Positions 15,721-21,920 of a stretch of 33,493 nucleotides of DNA are shown here, in pieces. The stretch comes from a virus: positions 1 to 33,493 of IMG/VR virus record IMGVR_UViG_3300042691_038864. One strand, written 5' to 3'. The translations under genes and the position numbers were made by a program. How positions within the stretch are numbered: position 1 is the first letter of the stretch; each line of letters opens with the position of its first letter. The notes under the pieces are model-generated. The model had not been told where the DNA came from and did not search any database. It was given only the letters and a program-made list of their open reading frames with translations.

Positions 15721-15972
15721 ATGACAAACACTCAAAAGCAGATGGCTCAGACGCGGCTCACGGAAGGCGTGGTTTGCCTGCGGTATCAGAAGGCTGATGG
15801 CACGATTCGTGACATTCACGCCACCCTCCGGGCTGACAAGATGCCGGCTACGGAAGCCACCAAGGCTGCTCGCAGCAATGATCAGATGCAGGCTGTTTGG
15901 GACACCCAGAAGTCCGAATGGCGCAGCGTTCGCTGGGAGCGTGTGCTCAGCTGGTCTAACCTCCAACCTTAA
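15721..15972 (+). CDS. Small WRSVRWER protein, 83 aa, paralogue of the 5434 gene
   Basis: This is a beta-rich small protein with VVCLRYQKADGTIRDIHATL at the start and VWDTQKSEWRSVRWERVLSW at the end. It is the better match to the small phage family with a G-T-x-R core (DUF2693-like by memory). Its paralogue at 5434 sits in a late-type cluster, whereas this copy has an early-type promoter. No function is known. Confidence 0.68.
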   Translation: MTNTQKQMAQTRLTEGVVCLRYQKADGTIRDIHATLRADKMPATEATKAARSNDQMQAVWDTQKSEWRSVRWERVLSWSNLQP

Positions 15973-15979
15973 CCCCAGG

Positions 15980-16019
15980 ATGGTTTGGTTTGCGGACTGG
16001 TTTCCTATAACCAAACCAT
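15980..16019 (+). other. Inverted repeat ATGGTTTGGTT / AACCAAACCAT
   Basis: An 11-bp perfect inverted repeat surrounds an 18-base loop just after the 15721 gene and before the terminator. It could be an RNA stem-loop or an operator. It is not followed by a T run, so it is not itself a terminator. Confidence 0.65.
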
Positions 16020-16041
16020 ACTGGATACAACTGAATAACCA

Positions 16042-16076
16042 CACAAAGGCCGACTTTTAGTCGGCCTTTGTGATTT
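16042..16076 (+). terminator. Intrinsic terminator
   Basis: A 13-bp perfect stem (CACAAAGGCCGAC / GTCGGCCTTTGTG) with loop TTTTA is followed by ATTTTT. It separates the 15721 gene from the next sigma70-like promoter. Confidence 0.9.
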
Positions 16077-16086
16077 TTAAATTTGG

Positions 16087-16115
16087 TTGACAATTTTTAG
16101 CCTGTTTGCTATCAT
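16087..16115 (+). promoter_or_regulatory. Sigma70-like promoter TTGACA-N17-TATCAT
   Basis: This is the best -35 of the set, with a 17-base spacer, preceded by TTTGG and followed by AAAAGAGTA. The start codon of the next gene is only nine bases after the -10, so the leader would be about three bases. Confidence 0.8.
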
Positions 16116-16124
16116 AAAAGAGTA

Positions 16125-16337
16125 ATGGAAAACACAACGCTTCCTCAATTTGACCGTAACAGGCACGGTGGCTTTTATGACCGCGGTGCCGCTGACGCTT
16201 ACTATTGGCGTGAACCCAAACCACATTGGTGGCCTGAGGGCACCTACTGCGGAGAAGAAGTGCTGGTCACTTCGGCAGAAGAAGTGGCTGAGTACATGGC
16301 TGGCTACACCGAGTGTACTGATCGCAAAGAATGGTAA
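16125..16337 (+). CDS. Small aromatic-rich early protein, 70 aa, unknown
   Basis: This short protein is rich in Tyr, Trp and acidic residues (FYDRGAADAYYWREPKPHWW, then EEVAEYMAGY). No membrane segment or known motif is present. The start codon lies nine bases after the -10 of a strong promoter and no Shine-Dalgarno sequence is present, so translation may start from an almost leaderless early mRNA. It resembles many small host-modifying proteins of phages, but its target is unknown. Confidence 0.65.
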   Translation: MENTTLPQFDRNRHGGFYDRGAADAYYWREPKPHWWPEGTYCGEEVLVTSAEEVAEYMAGYTECTDRKEW

Positions 16338-16341
16338 GAAA

Positions 16342-16567
16342 ATGAAAAACAAAATCACCATTCAAAATCGCCCGTCGGTTAAGATCAATGGCCGGTGGTA
16401 CCATACCGCCAAAGCAGCGGCCGAACAATATAGCTGTTATAGTGTTGCTATGTGGAAACGTAGACTTTCGTGCAGTGCCTTCTCCTGATTTTGTGACTGC
16501 TTACTGGCGGCGTCGTGATCGTGTAGAGGAACTTGCTTACAAGGTCTTCAAAAAATATCTGCCCTAA
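16342..16567 (+). pseudogene. Frame-broken small ORF, possible frameshift
   Basis: From the ATG at 16342 the frame encodes VKINGRWYHTAKAAAEQY and stops at TGA 16486-16488. The +1 frame, open from well upstream of that stop, continues with NVDFRAVPSPDFVTAYWRRR and ends AYKVFKKYLP at TAA 16565-16567. Both parts look like real coding sequence and together would give a protein of about 75 residues, so a one-base indel or a programmed shift between about 16430 and 16485 is likely. Alternatively the first 48-residue ORF is a gene and the rest chance. Function is unknown. Confidence 0.5.
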
Positions 16568-16582
16568 AACTTTGCAGTTTGG

Positions 16583-16611
16583 TTGACTAACCCCGCTCAA
16601 CTTGCTGTTCT
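16583..16611 (+). promoter_or_regulatory. Sigma70-like promoter TTGACT-N17-TGTTCT
   Basis: Same design as its neighbours (GGTTGAC, 17-base spacer ending TTGC, then AAAAGAACA). The -10 is weak. The start codon follows it by nine bases. Confidence 0.65.
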
Positions 16612-16620
16612 AAAAGAACA

Positions 16621-17139
16621 ATGAAACAACAACATCAAAACACCGCAGACTACGCCAGCAATTTGCACGCTCAACGCAATTTGTTTTACGACAACCAGCC
16701 CTACTCAGTACACTTGATGGATGTGTACAACGTGTTGCTGCCGCTGTTTGGCGACAACGACGTGATTATGAAGGCTGCTCTTTGCCACGATTTGCTGGAA
16801 GACACCTCTATCACCTACAACGACCTGAAGAACCAAGTGGGCGAAGCCACAGCTGATGTGGTGTACGACGTTACCAACGAACTGGGCAAGAACCGCCGGG
16901 AACGTGCTGAACGCACCTACCCCAAAATTGCAGCCAATCCGTTGGCTGTGATTGTTAAGGTTGCGGACCGCATTGCCAACACTCGCTACAGCCAGAAACA
17001 GGGTAGCAGCATGTACTCTAAGTACTGTGCTGAGTACCCCAAGTTCCGAAATGCTCTTTACAACGCAAATCATATCAACCAGTACCCTGCACTGGGCAAT
17101 CTGTGGGCCATTTTGGACCAGATCAGCCGCCCTGTGTAA
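16621..17139 (+). CDS. HD-domain hydrolase, Mesh1/SpoT-like (probable ppGpp hydrolase)
   Basis: The 172-residue protein consists of one HD domain. Metal-site residues are in order: His31 (YSVHLMDV), His56-Asp57 (CHDLLEDT, with Glu60 and Asp61) and Asp116 with Asn120 (KVADRIANTR). The ED motif and the D-x-x-x-N motif are hallmarks of SpoT/Mesh1 (p)ppGpp 3'-pyrophosphohydrolases rather than generic HD phosphatases, and the length is close to Mesh1. There is no synthetase domain. It would remove the stringent-response alarmone and keep host transcription and translation active. It has its own early-type promoter. Other small nucleotide substrates remain possible. Confidence 0.83.
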   Translation: MKQQHQNTADYASNLHAQRNLFYDNQPYSVHLMDVYNVLLPLFGDNDVIMKAALCHDLLEDTSITYNDLKNQVGEATADVVYDVTNELGKNRRERAERTYPKIAANPLAVIVKVADRIANTRYSQKQGSSMYSKYCAEYPKFRNALYNANHINQYPALGNLWAILDQISRPV

Positions 17140-17162
17140 GTTGTTGAAAACAAAGGATCAAT

Positions 17163-17360
17163 ATGACACCAGTTTGGGTTGTATTTGAAATCTACTCTCC
17201 TCTTTATGAAAATAAAGAGTACAAAAACCTTGACAAAGTGTTTGCTTATCGCGAAAAAGCTGAATTCTACGTTCAGTGCGAACAGGAACGTCATAAACTG
17301 GACGGCCTCAATGGGTACAGTTACGAAATACAAGAAACTGTATTCGACGTTTCTGTATAA
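17163..17360 (+). CDS. Small hypothetical protein, 65 aa
   Basis: AAAGGA lies upstream of the ATG. The protein is short and hydrophilic (VWVVFEIYSPLYENKEYKNL; AYREKAEFYVQCEQERHKL) with no recognised motif. It lies downstream of the HD hydrolase and probably shares its transcript. The sequence TTGAAAACAAAGGA before it recurs in similar form after it. Confidence 0.6.
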   Translation: MTPVWVVFEIYSPLYENKEYKNLDKVFAYREKAEFYVQCEQERHKLDGLNGYSYEIQETVFDVSV

Positions 17361-17397
17361 ACTGTTGAAAACCAAAGGCAATTAAATTTGCATTTGG

Positions 17398-17426
17398 TTG
17401 ACCCAGATTGCCCAAACTGTTATACT
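17398..17426 (+). promoter_or_regulatory. Sigma70-like promoter TTGACC-N17-TATACT
   Basis: It has a 17-base spacer, an upstream TTTGG and a downstream AAAAGAGTAGCAG block identical to that of the next promoter. The leader is about 35 bases and contains AGGAGA. Confidence 0.8.
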
Positions 17427-17466
17427 AAAAGAGTAGCAGTAACACAACACACAGGAGACAGTTTCG

Positions 17467-17679
17467 ATGAAAGATTTCTTAAATCAAGAGCTGGCCATTG
17501 GCGATCATGTTATCTTAATTCAGGACGGATATCGTTCGTACGATGTTGGGGTAATTGAAAAATTTACTCCCAAGCAAATTCGAGTTAAAATTAACAGCTA
17601 TCATTCTAAAATGCAATACCCTGTTCAGCTGGTGAAGATTCTGCCTGAACAGTTGACCTGGTACGTCATCTCCAAATAG
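17467..17679 (+). CDS. Small SH3/KOW-like protein, 70 aa, unknown
   Basis: The pattern LAIGDHVILIQDGYRSYDVG, then IEKFTPKQIRVKI, is that of a small beta-barrel resembling KOW or SH3-like domains found in many tiny phage proteins. No catalytic motif is present. The AGGAGA ribosome binding site is well placed. It ends with tandem stops TAG TAA, which suits a phage with amber suppression. Confidence 0.62.
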   Translation: MKDFLNQELAIGDHVILIQDGYRSYDVGVIEKFTPKQIRVKINSYHSKMQYPVQLVKILPEQLTWYVISK

Positions 17680-17691
17680 TAAACAATTTGG

Positions 17692-17720
17692 TTGCATTTG
17701 CTTGCCCAATTTGCTATACT
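17692..17720 (+). promoter_or_regulatory. Sigma70-like promoter TTGCAT-N17-TATACT
   Basis: This is the fifth copy of the promoter design. The -35 is weaker, but the -10 and AAAAGAGTAGCAG are identical to the copy 294 bases upstream. Confidence 0.75.
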
Positions 17721-17760
17721 AAAAGAGTAGCAGAAAACACACACTACACAAGGAAAACAA

Positions 17761-17988
17761 ATGGCGCGAATTACGACGGAAGTTTGTTATAAAATTTGGG
17801 ACGACGATTCCGGTGACCGTTTTGAAGTTTGCGATGATGCAGACGCTTTGGGTATGACAGATATTCGCTGCGTCGACAGCGATGGAAAAATTTGTAATCG
17901 AATTTCAATTCCTGATAAGTTTCTCCCAGCAATTTTTGCTGCACTGGAAAAGAAGATGATTGAAAAGAAATTGTCCTTGGTTGGTTAA
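17761..17988 (+). CDS. Small acidic protein, 75 aa, unknown
   Basis: AAGGA precedes the ATG. The protein is Asp-rich in its middle (YKIWDDDSGDRFEVCDDADA) and ends in a Lys-rich helix. No family is recognised. It is followed six bases later by rIIA, so the two are probably one operon driven by the promoter at 17692. Confidence 0.6.
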   Translation: MARITTEVCYKIWDDDSGDRFEVCDDADALGMTDIRCVDSDGKICNRISIPDKFLPAIFAALEKKMIEKKLSLVG

Positions 17989-17994
17989 AAACAC

Positions 17995-20142
17995 ATGATT
18001 ATCAACAACACACCTGAAAATAATGCAGTACTCAGCAACGTCGCTCAAGTGAACAATTTTGCTATCAAAGCGACGGCAAAAAGTTTCCAAATTTTAAGCA
18101 GTGGCCTGTATGCGAACAAGATTCGAGCTATCATCCGCGAACTCAGCTGCAATGCAGTTGACAGTCACGTGGCTGCTGGTTGCCCCGACCTTCCTTTTGA
18201 TGTTCACCTGCCCAACGGGTTTGAGCCCTGGTTTAGTATCCGGGATTATGGCGTGGGTTTGAATCACGATCAAGTGACCAATATCTACACCACCTACTTC
18301 GAAAGTACCAAGACCACCAGCAACGAATTTATCGGCGCACTGGGTTTGGGCAGCAAGAGTCCGTTTAGCTACACTGACAACTTCACAGTGACTGCGGTAA
18401 AGGATGGTGTTTGTGGTGTATACACTGCTTTTATTAACGAGCAGGGAGTACCCAGCATCGCGCTGATGAGCAGCATGCAGACTGATGAACCCAATGGCGT
18501 GGAAATCAAGTTCAGCGTAAATGGTCAAGACTTTTCCAAGTTCCGCGACGAAGCAGTAAATGTATACAGTTGGTTTCAGCTGATACCAAAGGTTTACGGC
18601 AACGATCATTTTGCCCAGTATGTGACGGATTACAAAGTAAAATACGTTGAACAAAATTTGATTCCAGGTGTTCACCTTTTTGAAGCTTCAGTGTATCACG
18701 GCGTCGGTCAAGGCGCTTGTTATGCGGTCATGGGAAACATTGCCTATCCGATTCAGATCCCCAATGCACAAGAAAATTTGAAGCATCTGTCCGAGTTATT
18801 GAACTGCAATCTGGTACTTGAATTTAACATCGGGGAACTGGATTTTCAAGCCAGCCGTGAGGGCCTCAGTTACGACGCGAATACTATCAAAAATATTCGC
18901 CAACGACTGGAACAGCTAAACTCAGCACTGTTTGATCGACTGGTTCAGAGTGTTGGGTGTGTGGATAATGTTTGGGAACGATTCGAACTACTACAGGAAA
19001 AGAGTCGACACAAACTATGGCGTTCAGTGATAGTAGAATATCTGACAAGAAATCCTCATCCTGCTTATTCTTGGACACGTGGACTCGTTTCCAAGATCAT
19101 AAAGCTCAGTGAAACCCAGTTGGTTGAATGGAACATCAATTTGTCGTCGTTTCGGTCAGCTGGATACTATAGCACTCTAAACAGGCTGAAAGCCAGCAAT
19201 GAGTATGATTATAATACAAATCAAAACATAAAACGTTGGAACATCGAGATCGACCCTGGACATATGTTTGTGGAAAATGATACCAAAGTTGGAGCCTTAC
19301 AGCGCACTCAGTATCATGCTCGAAAAAACAATATCCGCAATACGTTCTTCGTCCTGGATCCGTTGGATCGTAAGAAACCCATGAACGTTCAAGCGTTCTA
19401 TGATGCAATCTACAATCCACAGGCCAAACAGATCCAGAAAGTCAGTTCGTTGGATCAAGAAGAGCGCAAAGCCAGAGCATCCAATGTGACTATTTTGATG
19501 CTGCAACCACGCAACCACGGCAGCTATTCTGCTCGAAGGGAACTGGTTTGGCAGGCAACTAGTGACTTGGCAAGTTTTGACACCGACGCCAAGTTTTATT
19601 ATATGCCCTTGAGCAACTATGAAGTGATCAGCGATTTCAAAATCTCTGACATCAAGATGCTCTACGACAAAATACAGAAATCTGGGTTGTTTAACACACT
19701 GAATATCTACGGTGTTCGGAAGGCTGATCTCAGCAAGGTTCAGGCTATGCCCAATTGGATCAATCTTGAACAGTTTATGGTTGAGTCTCTCACAACGTTC
19801 GACACCAAGAAGGTTGGGAATTTGTTTAGACAATCCATTGACTGCTACGAAAAACTTTGCTACAATAAACGTGTAGCAGATCAGTTGAGCCCCAACAGTG
19901 CTTATCGTCAATTAAGTGAGAAGCTGAACTTTAAAGATCAAGGCGTGGTTGATGGCAACAGCTTAAACGATTTGTTCCAAATTTTTGGAATTAAGTCGCC
20001 CGTGACAGAGCAGATAAAGTTGATAAAGAAAGAAGCTGCACAAGTGCTCAAACGTTATCCTCTATTGCGTTACGTTCATTACGATTTCCGTATGGACTTC
20101 GAAGCAGTGGTGGAATATATTAACCTCATCGACCAGAAGTAA
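17995..20142 (+). CDS. rIIA: rIIA-like protein with GHKL ATPase domain, 715 aa
   Basis: The N-terminal ~250 residues carry the GHKL (Hsp90/gyrase-type) ATP site: an N-box with Glu-Asn (IIRELSCNAVDSH), then RDYGVGL (G1) and GALGLGSKSPFSYTD (G2). T4 rIIA has the same N-terminal domain, and the length is close to T4 rIIA. rIIA and rIIB are membrane-associated proteins that affect lysis timing and defence against the lambda Rex system; their molecular role is still unclear. The C-terminal ~400 residues are not recognised. The direct neighbour downstream is rIIB, as in T4, which strengthens the call. Confidence 0.85.
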   Translation: MIINNTPENNAVLSNVAQVNNFAIKATAKSFQILSSGLYANKIRAIIRELSCNAVDSHVAAGCPDLPFDVHLPNGFEPWFSIRDYGVGLNHDQVTNIYTTYFESTKTTSNEFIGALGLGSKSPFSYTDNFTVTAVKDGVCGVYTAFINEQGVPSIALMSSMQTDEPNGVEIKFSVNGQDFSKFRDEAVNVYSWFQLIPKVYGNDHFAQYVTDYKVKYVEQNLIPGVHLFEASVYHGVGQGACYAVMGNIAYPIQIPNAQENLKHLSELLNCNLVLEFNIGELDFQASREGLSYDANTIKNIRQRLEQLNSALFDRLVQSVGCVDNVWERFELLQEKSRHKLWRSVIVEYLTRNPHPAYSWTRGLVSKIIKLSETQLVEWNINLSSFRSAGYYSTLNRLKASNEYDYNTNQNIKRWNIEIDPGHMFVENDTKVGALQRTQYHARKNNIRNTFFVLDPLDRKKPMNVQAFYDAIYNPQAKQIQKVSSLDQEERKARASNVTILMLQPRNHGSYSARRELVWQATSDLASFDTDAKFYYMPLSNYEVISDFKISDIKMLYDKIQKSGLFNTLNIYGVRKADLSKVQAMPNWINLEQFMVESLTTFDTKKVGNLFRQSIDCYEKLCYNKRVADQLSPNSAYRQLSEKLNFKDQGVVDGNSLNDLFQIFGIKSPVTEQIKLIKKEAAQVLKRYPLLRYVHYDFRMDFEAVVEYINLIDQK

Positions 20143-20145
20143 ATA
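20138..20145 (+). promoter_or_regulatory. Late-promoter-like box AGTAAATA
   Basis: A TAAATAC core overlaps the rIIA stop codon. The rIIB start lies 18 bases further with an AGGAGA site. The match could be chance in an AT-rich junction. Confidence 0.3.
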
Positions 20146-20163
20146 CACACAACAGGAGATTTT

Positions 20164-20916
20164 ATGTCTTTTCCATATTTGATTCAGGGTTCCAACATTG
20201 TGATTGTGATTGGGACTAATTCACACACGATCAATCGGGCGCATATTGCCTACGATAAGATTGTAGAGGCCATCAAGGCCAACGACTGGCAGCAGGTTCA
20301 GGACCTGGTTGAACCCAAGAAGATCGTGCTCAACTACGGTGCTGGCAATATCAGCATCCAGGGCGACAAGATGTTCTGGAAGGATCAGGAGTTCTACAAT
20401 GTTTTGGCTCTGCGCCTGATCAAGATGTTCCAGGAAGGCTTCCCCATTGAGCCCATGATTAACTTCATGGAGAACCTTATGCAGAACCCCAGCAAGCGAG
20501 CTGTGACTGAGCTGTACGGTTTCCTGGAAAAGGGCCAGCTGCCTATTACTTCCGACGGACACTTCTTGGCTTACAAGAAAGTTCGCGAAGACTACAAGGA
20601 TGTGTACAGCGGTACTTTCGACAACAGCGTGGGCAAGACGGTGGAGATGGAACGCAACCAGGTGGATGACGACAAGGATCACACCTGCAGCACTGGCTTG
20701 CACTTCTGCAGTCAGGATTATCTGAATCACTTTAGTGGCGAACGGGTGATGATCCTCAAGATCAATCCTCGCGATGTGGTTTCGATTCCCGCTGACTACA
20801 GCGACACCAAGGGCCGCTGCTGCCGGTACGAAGTGATTGGCGAGCTGGGCGTGGATCCGGCTGAAGCGTTCACTGCGGCAGTGCAGGAAAATGCCAACAC
20901 TGAGGTGGGGGGCTAA
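20164..20916 (+). CDS. rIIB: rIIB-like protein, 250 aa
   Basis: AGGAGA precedes the ATG. The protein has the rIIB family features: an N-terminal small domain (IVIVIGTNSHTINRAH), a helical middle (NFMENLMQNPSKRAVTELYG) and the conserved C-terminal part LPITSDGHFLAYKKV, then STGLHFCSQDYLNHF and VVSIPADYSDTKGRC. T4 rIIB likewise has the GLHF-type block near its C-terminus. It follows rIIA and shares its unclear role in lysis and superinfection or defence. Codon use is richer in C/G-ending codons than in the neighbouring AT-rich homing gene. A strong hairpin covers its stop codon. Confidence 0.85.
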   Translation: MSFPYLIQGSNIVIVIGTNSHTINRAHIAYDKIVEAIKANDWQQVQDLVEPKKIVLNYGAGNISIQGDKMFWKDQEFYNVLALRLIKMFQEGFPIEPMINFMENLMQNPSKRAVTELYGFLEKGQLPITSDGHFLAYKKVREDYKDVYSGTFDNSVGKTVEMERNQVDDDKDHTCSTGLHFCSQDYLNHFSGERVMILKINPRDVVSIPADYSDTKGRCCRYEVIGELGVDPAEAFTAAVQENANTEVGG

Positions 20917-20927
20917 CCCCACCTCAG
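20900..20927 (+). terminator. Hairpin over the rIIB stop codon, probable terminator
   Basis: A perfect 11-bp stem CTGAGGTGGGG / CCCCACCTCAG encloses the loop GGCTAA, which contains the stop codon. Only a short TT follows, so termination may need Rho or the stem may protect the mRNA end. It directly precedes the tRNA locus. Confidence 0.65.
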
Positions 20928-20931
20928 TTGT

Positions 20932-20953
20932 GCGCCCGAAGCTGAATGGTTGT
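20932..20953 (+). pseudogene. 5' fragment of a disrupted tRNA
   Basis: GCGCCCG followed by AAGCTGAATGGTT reads as a tRNA 5' acceptor strand and half of the D-arm. Its exact acceptor complement CGGGCGC with ACCA is found at 21901-21911. The rest of the D-arm and the 5' anticodon stem are missing, so this tRNA cannot be restored by simple joining. Confidence 0.7.
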
Positions 20954-21027
20954 GCAGGTGTTACATAATGGTAGTGTCGGGTGCTCTAACCACCCAGGAG
21001 GGAGTTCAATTCTCCCCACCTGCACCA
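20954..21027 (+). tRNA. tRNA with CUA anticodon (candidate amber suppressor)
   Basis: The acceptor GCAGGTG pairs with CACCTGC, followed by A73 and an encoded CCA. The D-arm is short (ACA/TGT around TAATGGTAG). The anticodon stem GGGTG/CACCC is perfect and encloses the 7-base loop CTCTAAC, so U33 is correct and the anticodon is CTA at 20986-20988, which reads UAG. The T-arm is GGGAG/CTCCC with loop TTCAATT and the variable loop has four bases. The loop begins CUCUAA, as in classic amber suppressors. The amino acid cannot be read with confidence: G1-C72 and A73 do not fit bacterial glutamine tRNA. It lies between two fragments of another tRNA and overlaps the end of an antisense homing gene. 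Confidence 0.82.
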
Positions 21028-21846
21028 TTTTCCGTCTAATATTAGCATTGGTCTATATCCTGCTTCTTTGTATGCTATAAATTTATCAATCATATTTTTT
21101 GGATCTAGTGTAAAATTAGATTTTATTTCAATAATTAAATTATTAATGGTTATGTCAGGAATTGCAACTCTAATTGTATTAGATTGTGAATCTAAGTATT
21201 TGATTCTTAAACTTTCAGTTTGATAAAATTTTCTTTTATTGTCTAAAATTTGATACATTAGCAATTCGTAAGAGGATCGATAATAGTGATAGTTCCCTGT
21301 CCAATCAATATGTGTTCCACATTTGTATTTTTTGTTTATAGAGTTTGGGGGAACCCCTTTACGAAAGACTCGTTCTTTACCAGCTTCTTTTAAGTTTCTT
21401 CTTTGTATATTAAGTTGCTTTAAAAAAGCAGGCATGTGTCCGTTAGGCAAAGGTATATTGAAAAATTCTTTAATCTCAATTGAGGAACATTTTTCAACTT
21501 GATACATGTGTATTAAGCGTTCTCTTAAATCATTAAGTTGATTTTCTGTATCAGGATAAACACCCAAACTAATGTTAAACCATTTACATAAATTAGTTAC
21601 AAATCTTTGTTTACCTGGCGAATCCCAAAAAGATACGTTAGAGTTCTCTTTAGAAAGTACTCTTCCAGTAATAGGAGAAATAGTTATTTTACAGATTTTT
21701 TTAAAAGATAATTTCAACTTAACTGCTTTTTTAAATTCTTCTGATCTCGGACCTCTGCTATTAGCGCATTTTCTGGAACAAAATACACCATTACTGCTAT
21801 GTAATGTTTGACATTTAGGACAATTTTTTTGATTTAAGTTTTCCAT
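20986..21846 (-). CDS. PD-(D/E)XK homing endonuclease inserted in a tRNA locus, 286 aa
   Basis: The start is placed at ATG GAA AAC, since the longer frame upstream is only antisense tRNA. The N-terminus has a zinc-ribbon-like Cys set (C9, C12, C23, C27: CPKC and FCSRKC). The C-terminal part carries RSSYELLMYQIL, then IPD-x8-EIK (P230, D231, E240, K242), the PD-(D/E)XK nuclease core. I-Ssp6803I, a homing enzyme of a cyanobacterial tRNA intron, has the same fold class. The gene is strikingly AT-rich compared with rIIB, suggesting recent transfer. Its last ~13 codons are antisense to the intact tRNA, and its TAG stop is the complement of that tRNA's CTA anticodon. TATAAATA lies five bases before its ATG. 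Confidence 0.82.
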   Translation of the reverse strand: MENLNQKNCPKCQTLHSSNGVFCSRKCANSRGPRSEEFKKAVKLKLSFKKICKITISPITGRVLSKENSNVSFWDSPGKQRFVTNLCKWFNISLGVYPDTENQLNDLRERLIHMYQVEKCSSIEIKEFFNIPLPNGHMPAFLKQLNIQRRNLKEAGKERVFRKGVPPNSINKKYKCGTHIDWTGNYHYYRSSYELLMYQILDNKRKFYQTESLRIKYLDSQSNTIRVAIPDITINNLIIEIKSNFTLDPKNMIDKFIAYKEAGYRPMLILDGKWCRWGELNSLLGG

Positions 21847-21851
21847 AATAG

Positions 21852-21859
21852 TATTTATA
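21852..21859 (-). promoter_or_regulatory. Perfect T4-type late box TATAAATA (minus strand)
   Basis: This is an exact TATAAATA followed by CTATT and the start ATG of the homing endonuclease gene. With T4-type spacing, the transcript would start on the A of ATG. No Shine-Dalgarno sequence is present. Confidence 0.65.
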
Positions 21860-21866
21860 CCAATTA

Positions 21867-21911
21867 CTCTAAAACCCCGGGACGTGGGTTCGAGTCCCAC
21901 CGGGCGCACCA
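21867..21911 (+). pseudogene. 3' fragment of a disrupted tRNA
   Basis: From CTCTAAA (anticodon loop), then ACCCC, GGGAC, the T-arm GTGGG/CCCAC with loop TTCGAGT, then CGGGCGC and ACCA. The acceptor pairs perfectly with the fragment at 20932. If the loop is read with the standard 5-base stem, its anticodon is also CTA; a shifted reading gives TCT (Arg). CTCTAA is shared with the intact tRNA's anticodon loop at 20984-20989. Confidence 0.72.
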
Positions 21912-21920
21912 ACTATTTTT

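Noticed and set aside
20221-20922. 233-codon antisense ORF opposite rIIB
   Set aside because: It is a shadow of the codon-biased, C/G-ending rIIB gene; no ribosome binding site and no recognisable protein features.
20932-21911. Group I intron in a tRNA anticodon loop
   Set aside because: The 5' and 3' fragments lack the second half of the D-arm and the 5' anticodon stem, so splicing would not give a complete tRNA; the ORF is antisense, and a full tRNA lies inside. I saw no obvious conserved intron core by eye.
21847-21912. N-terminal extension of the minus-strand endonuclease ORF (begins MVRPVGLEPTSRGF)
   Set aside because: GLEPTSRGF is the well-known antisense translation of tRNA T-arm sequence. 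The real start is the ATG at 21846, with TATAAATA just upstream.
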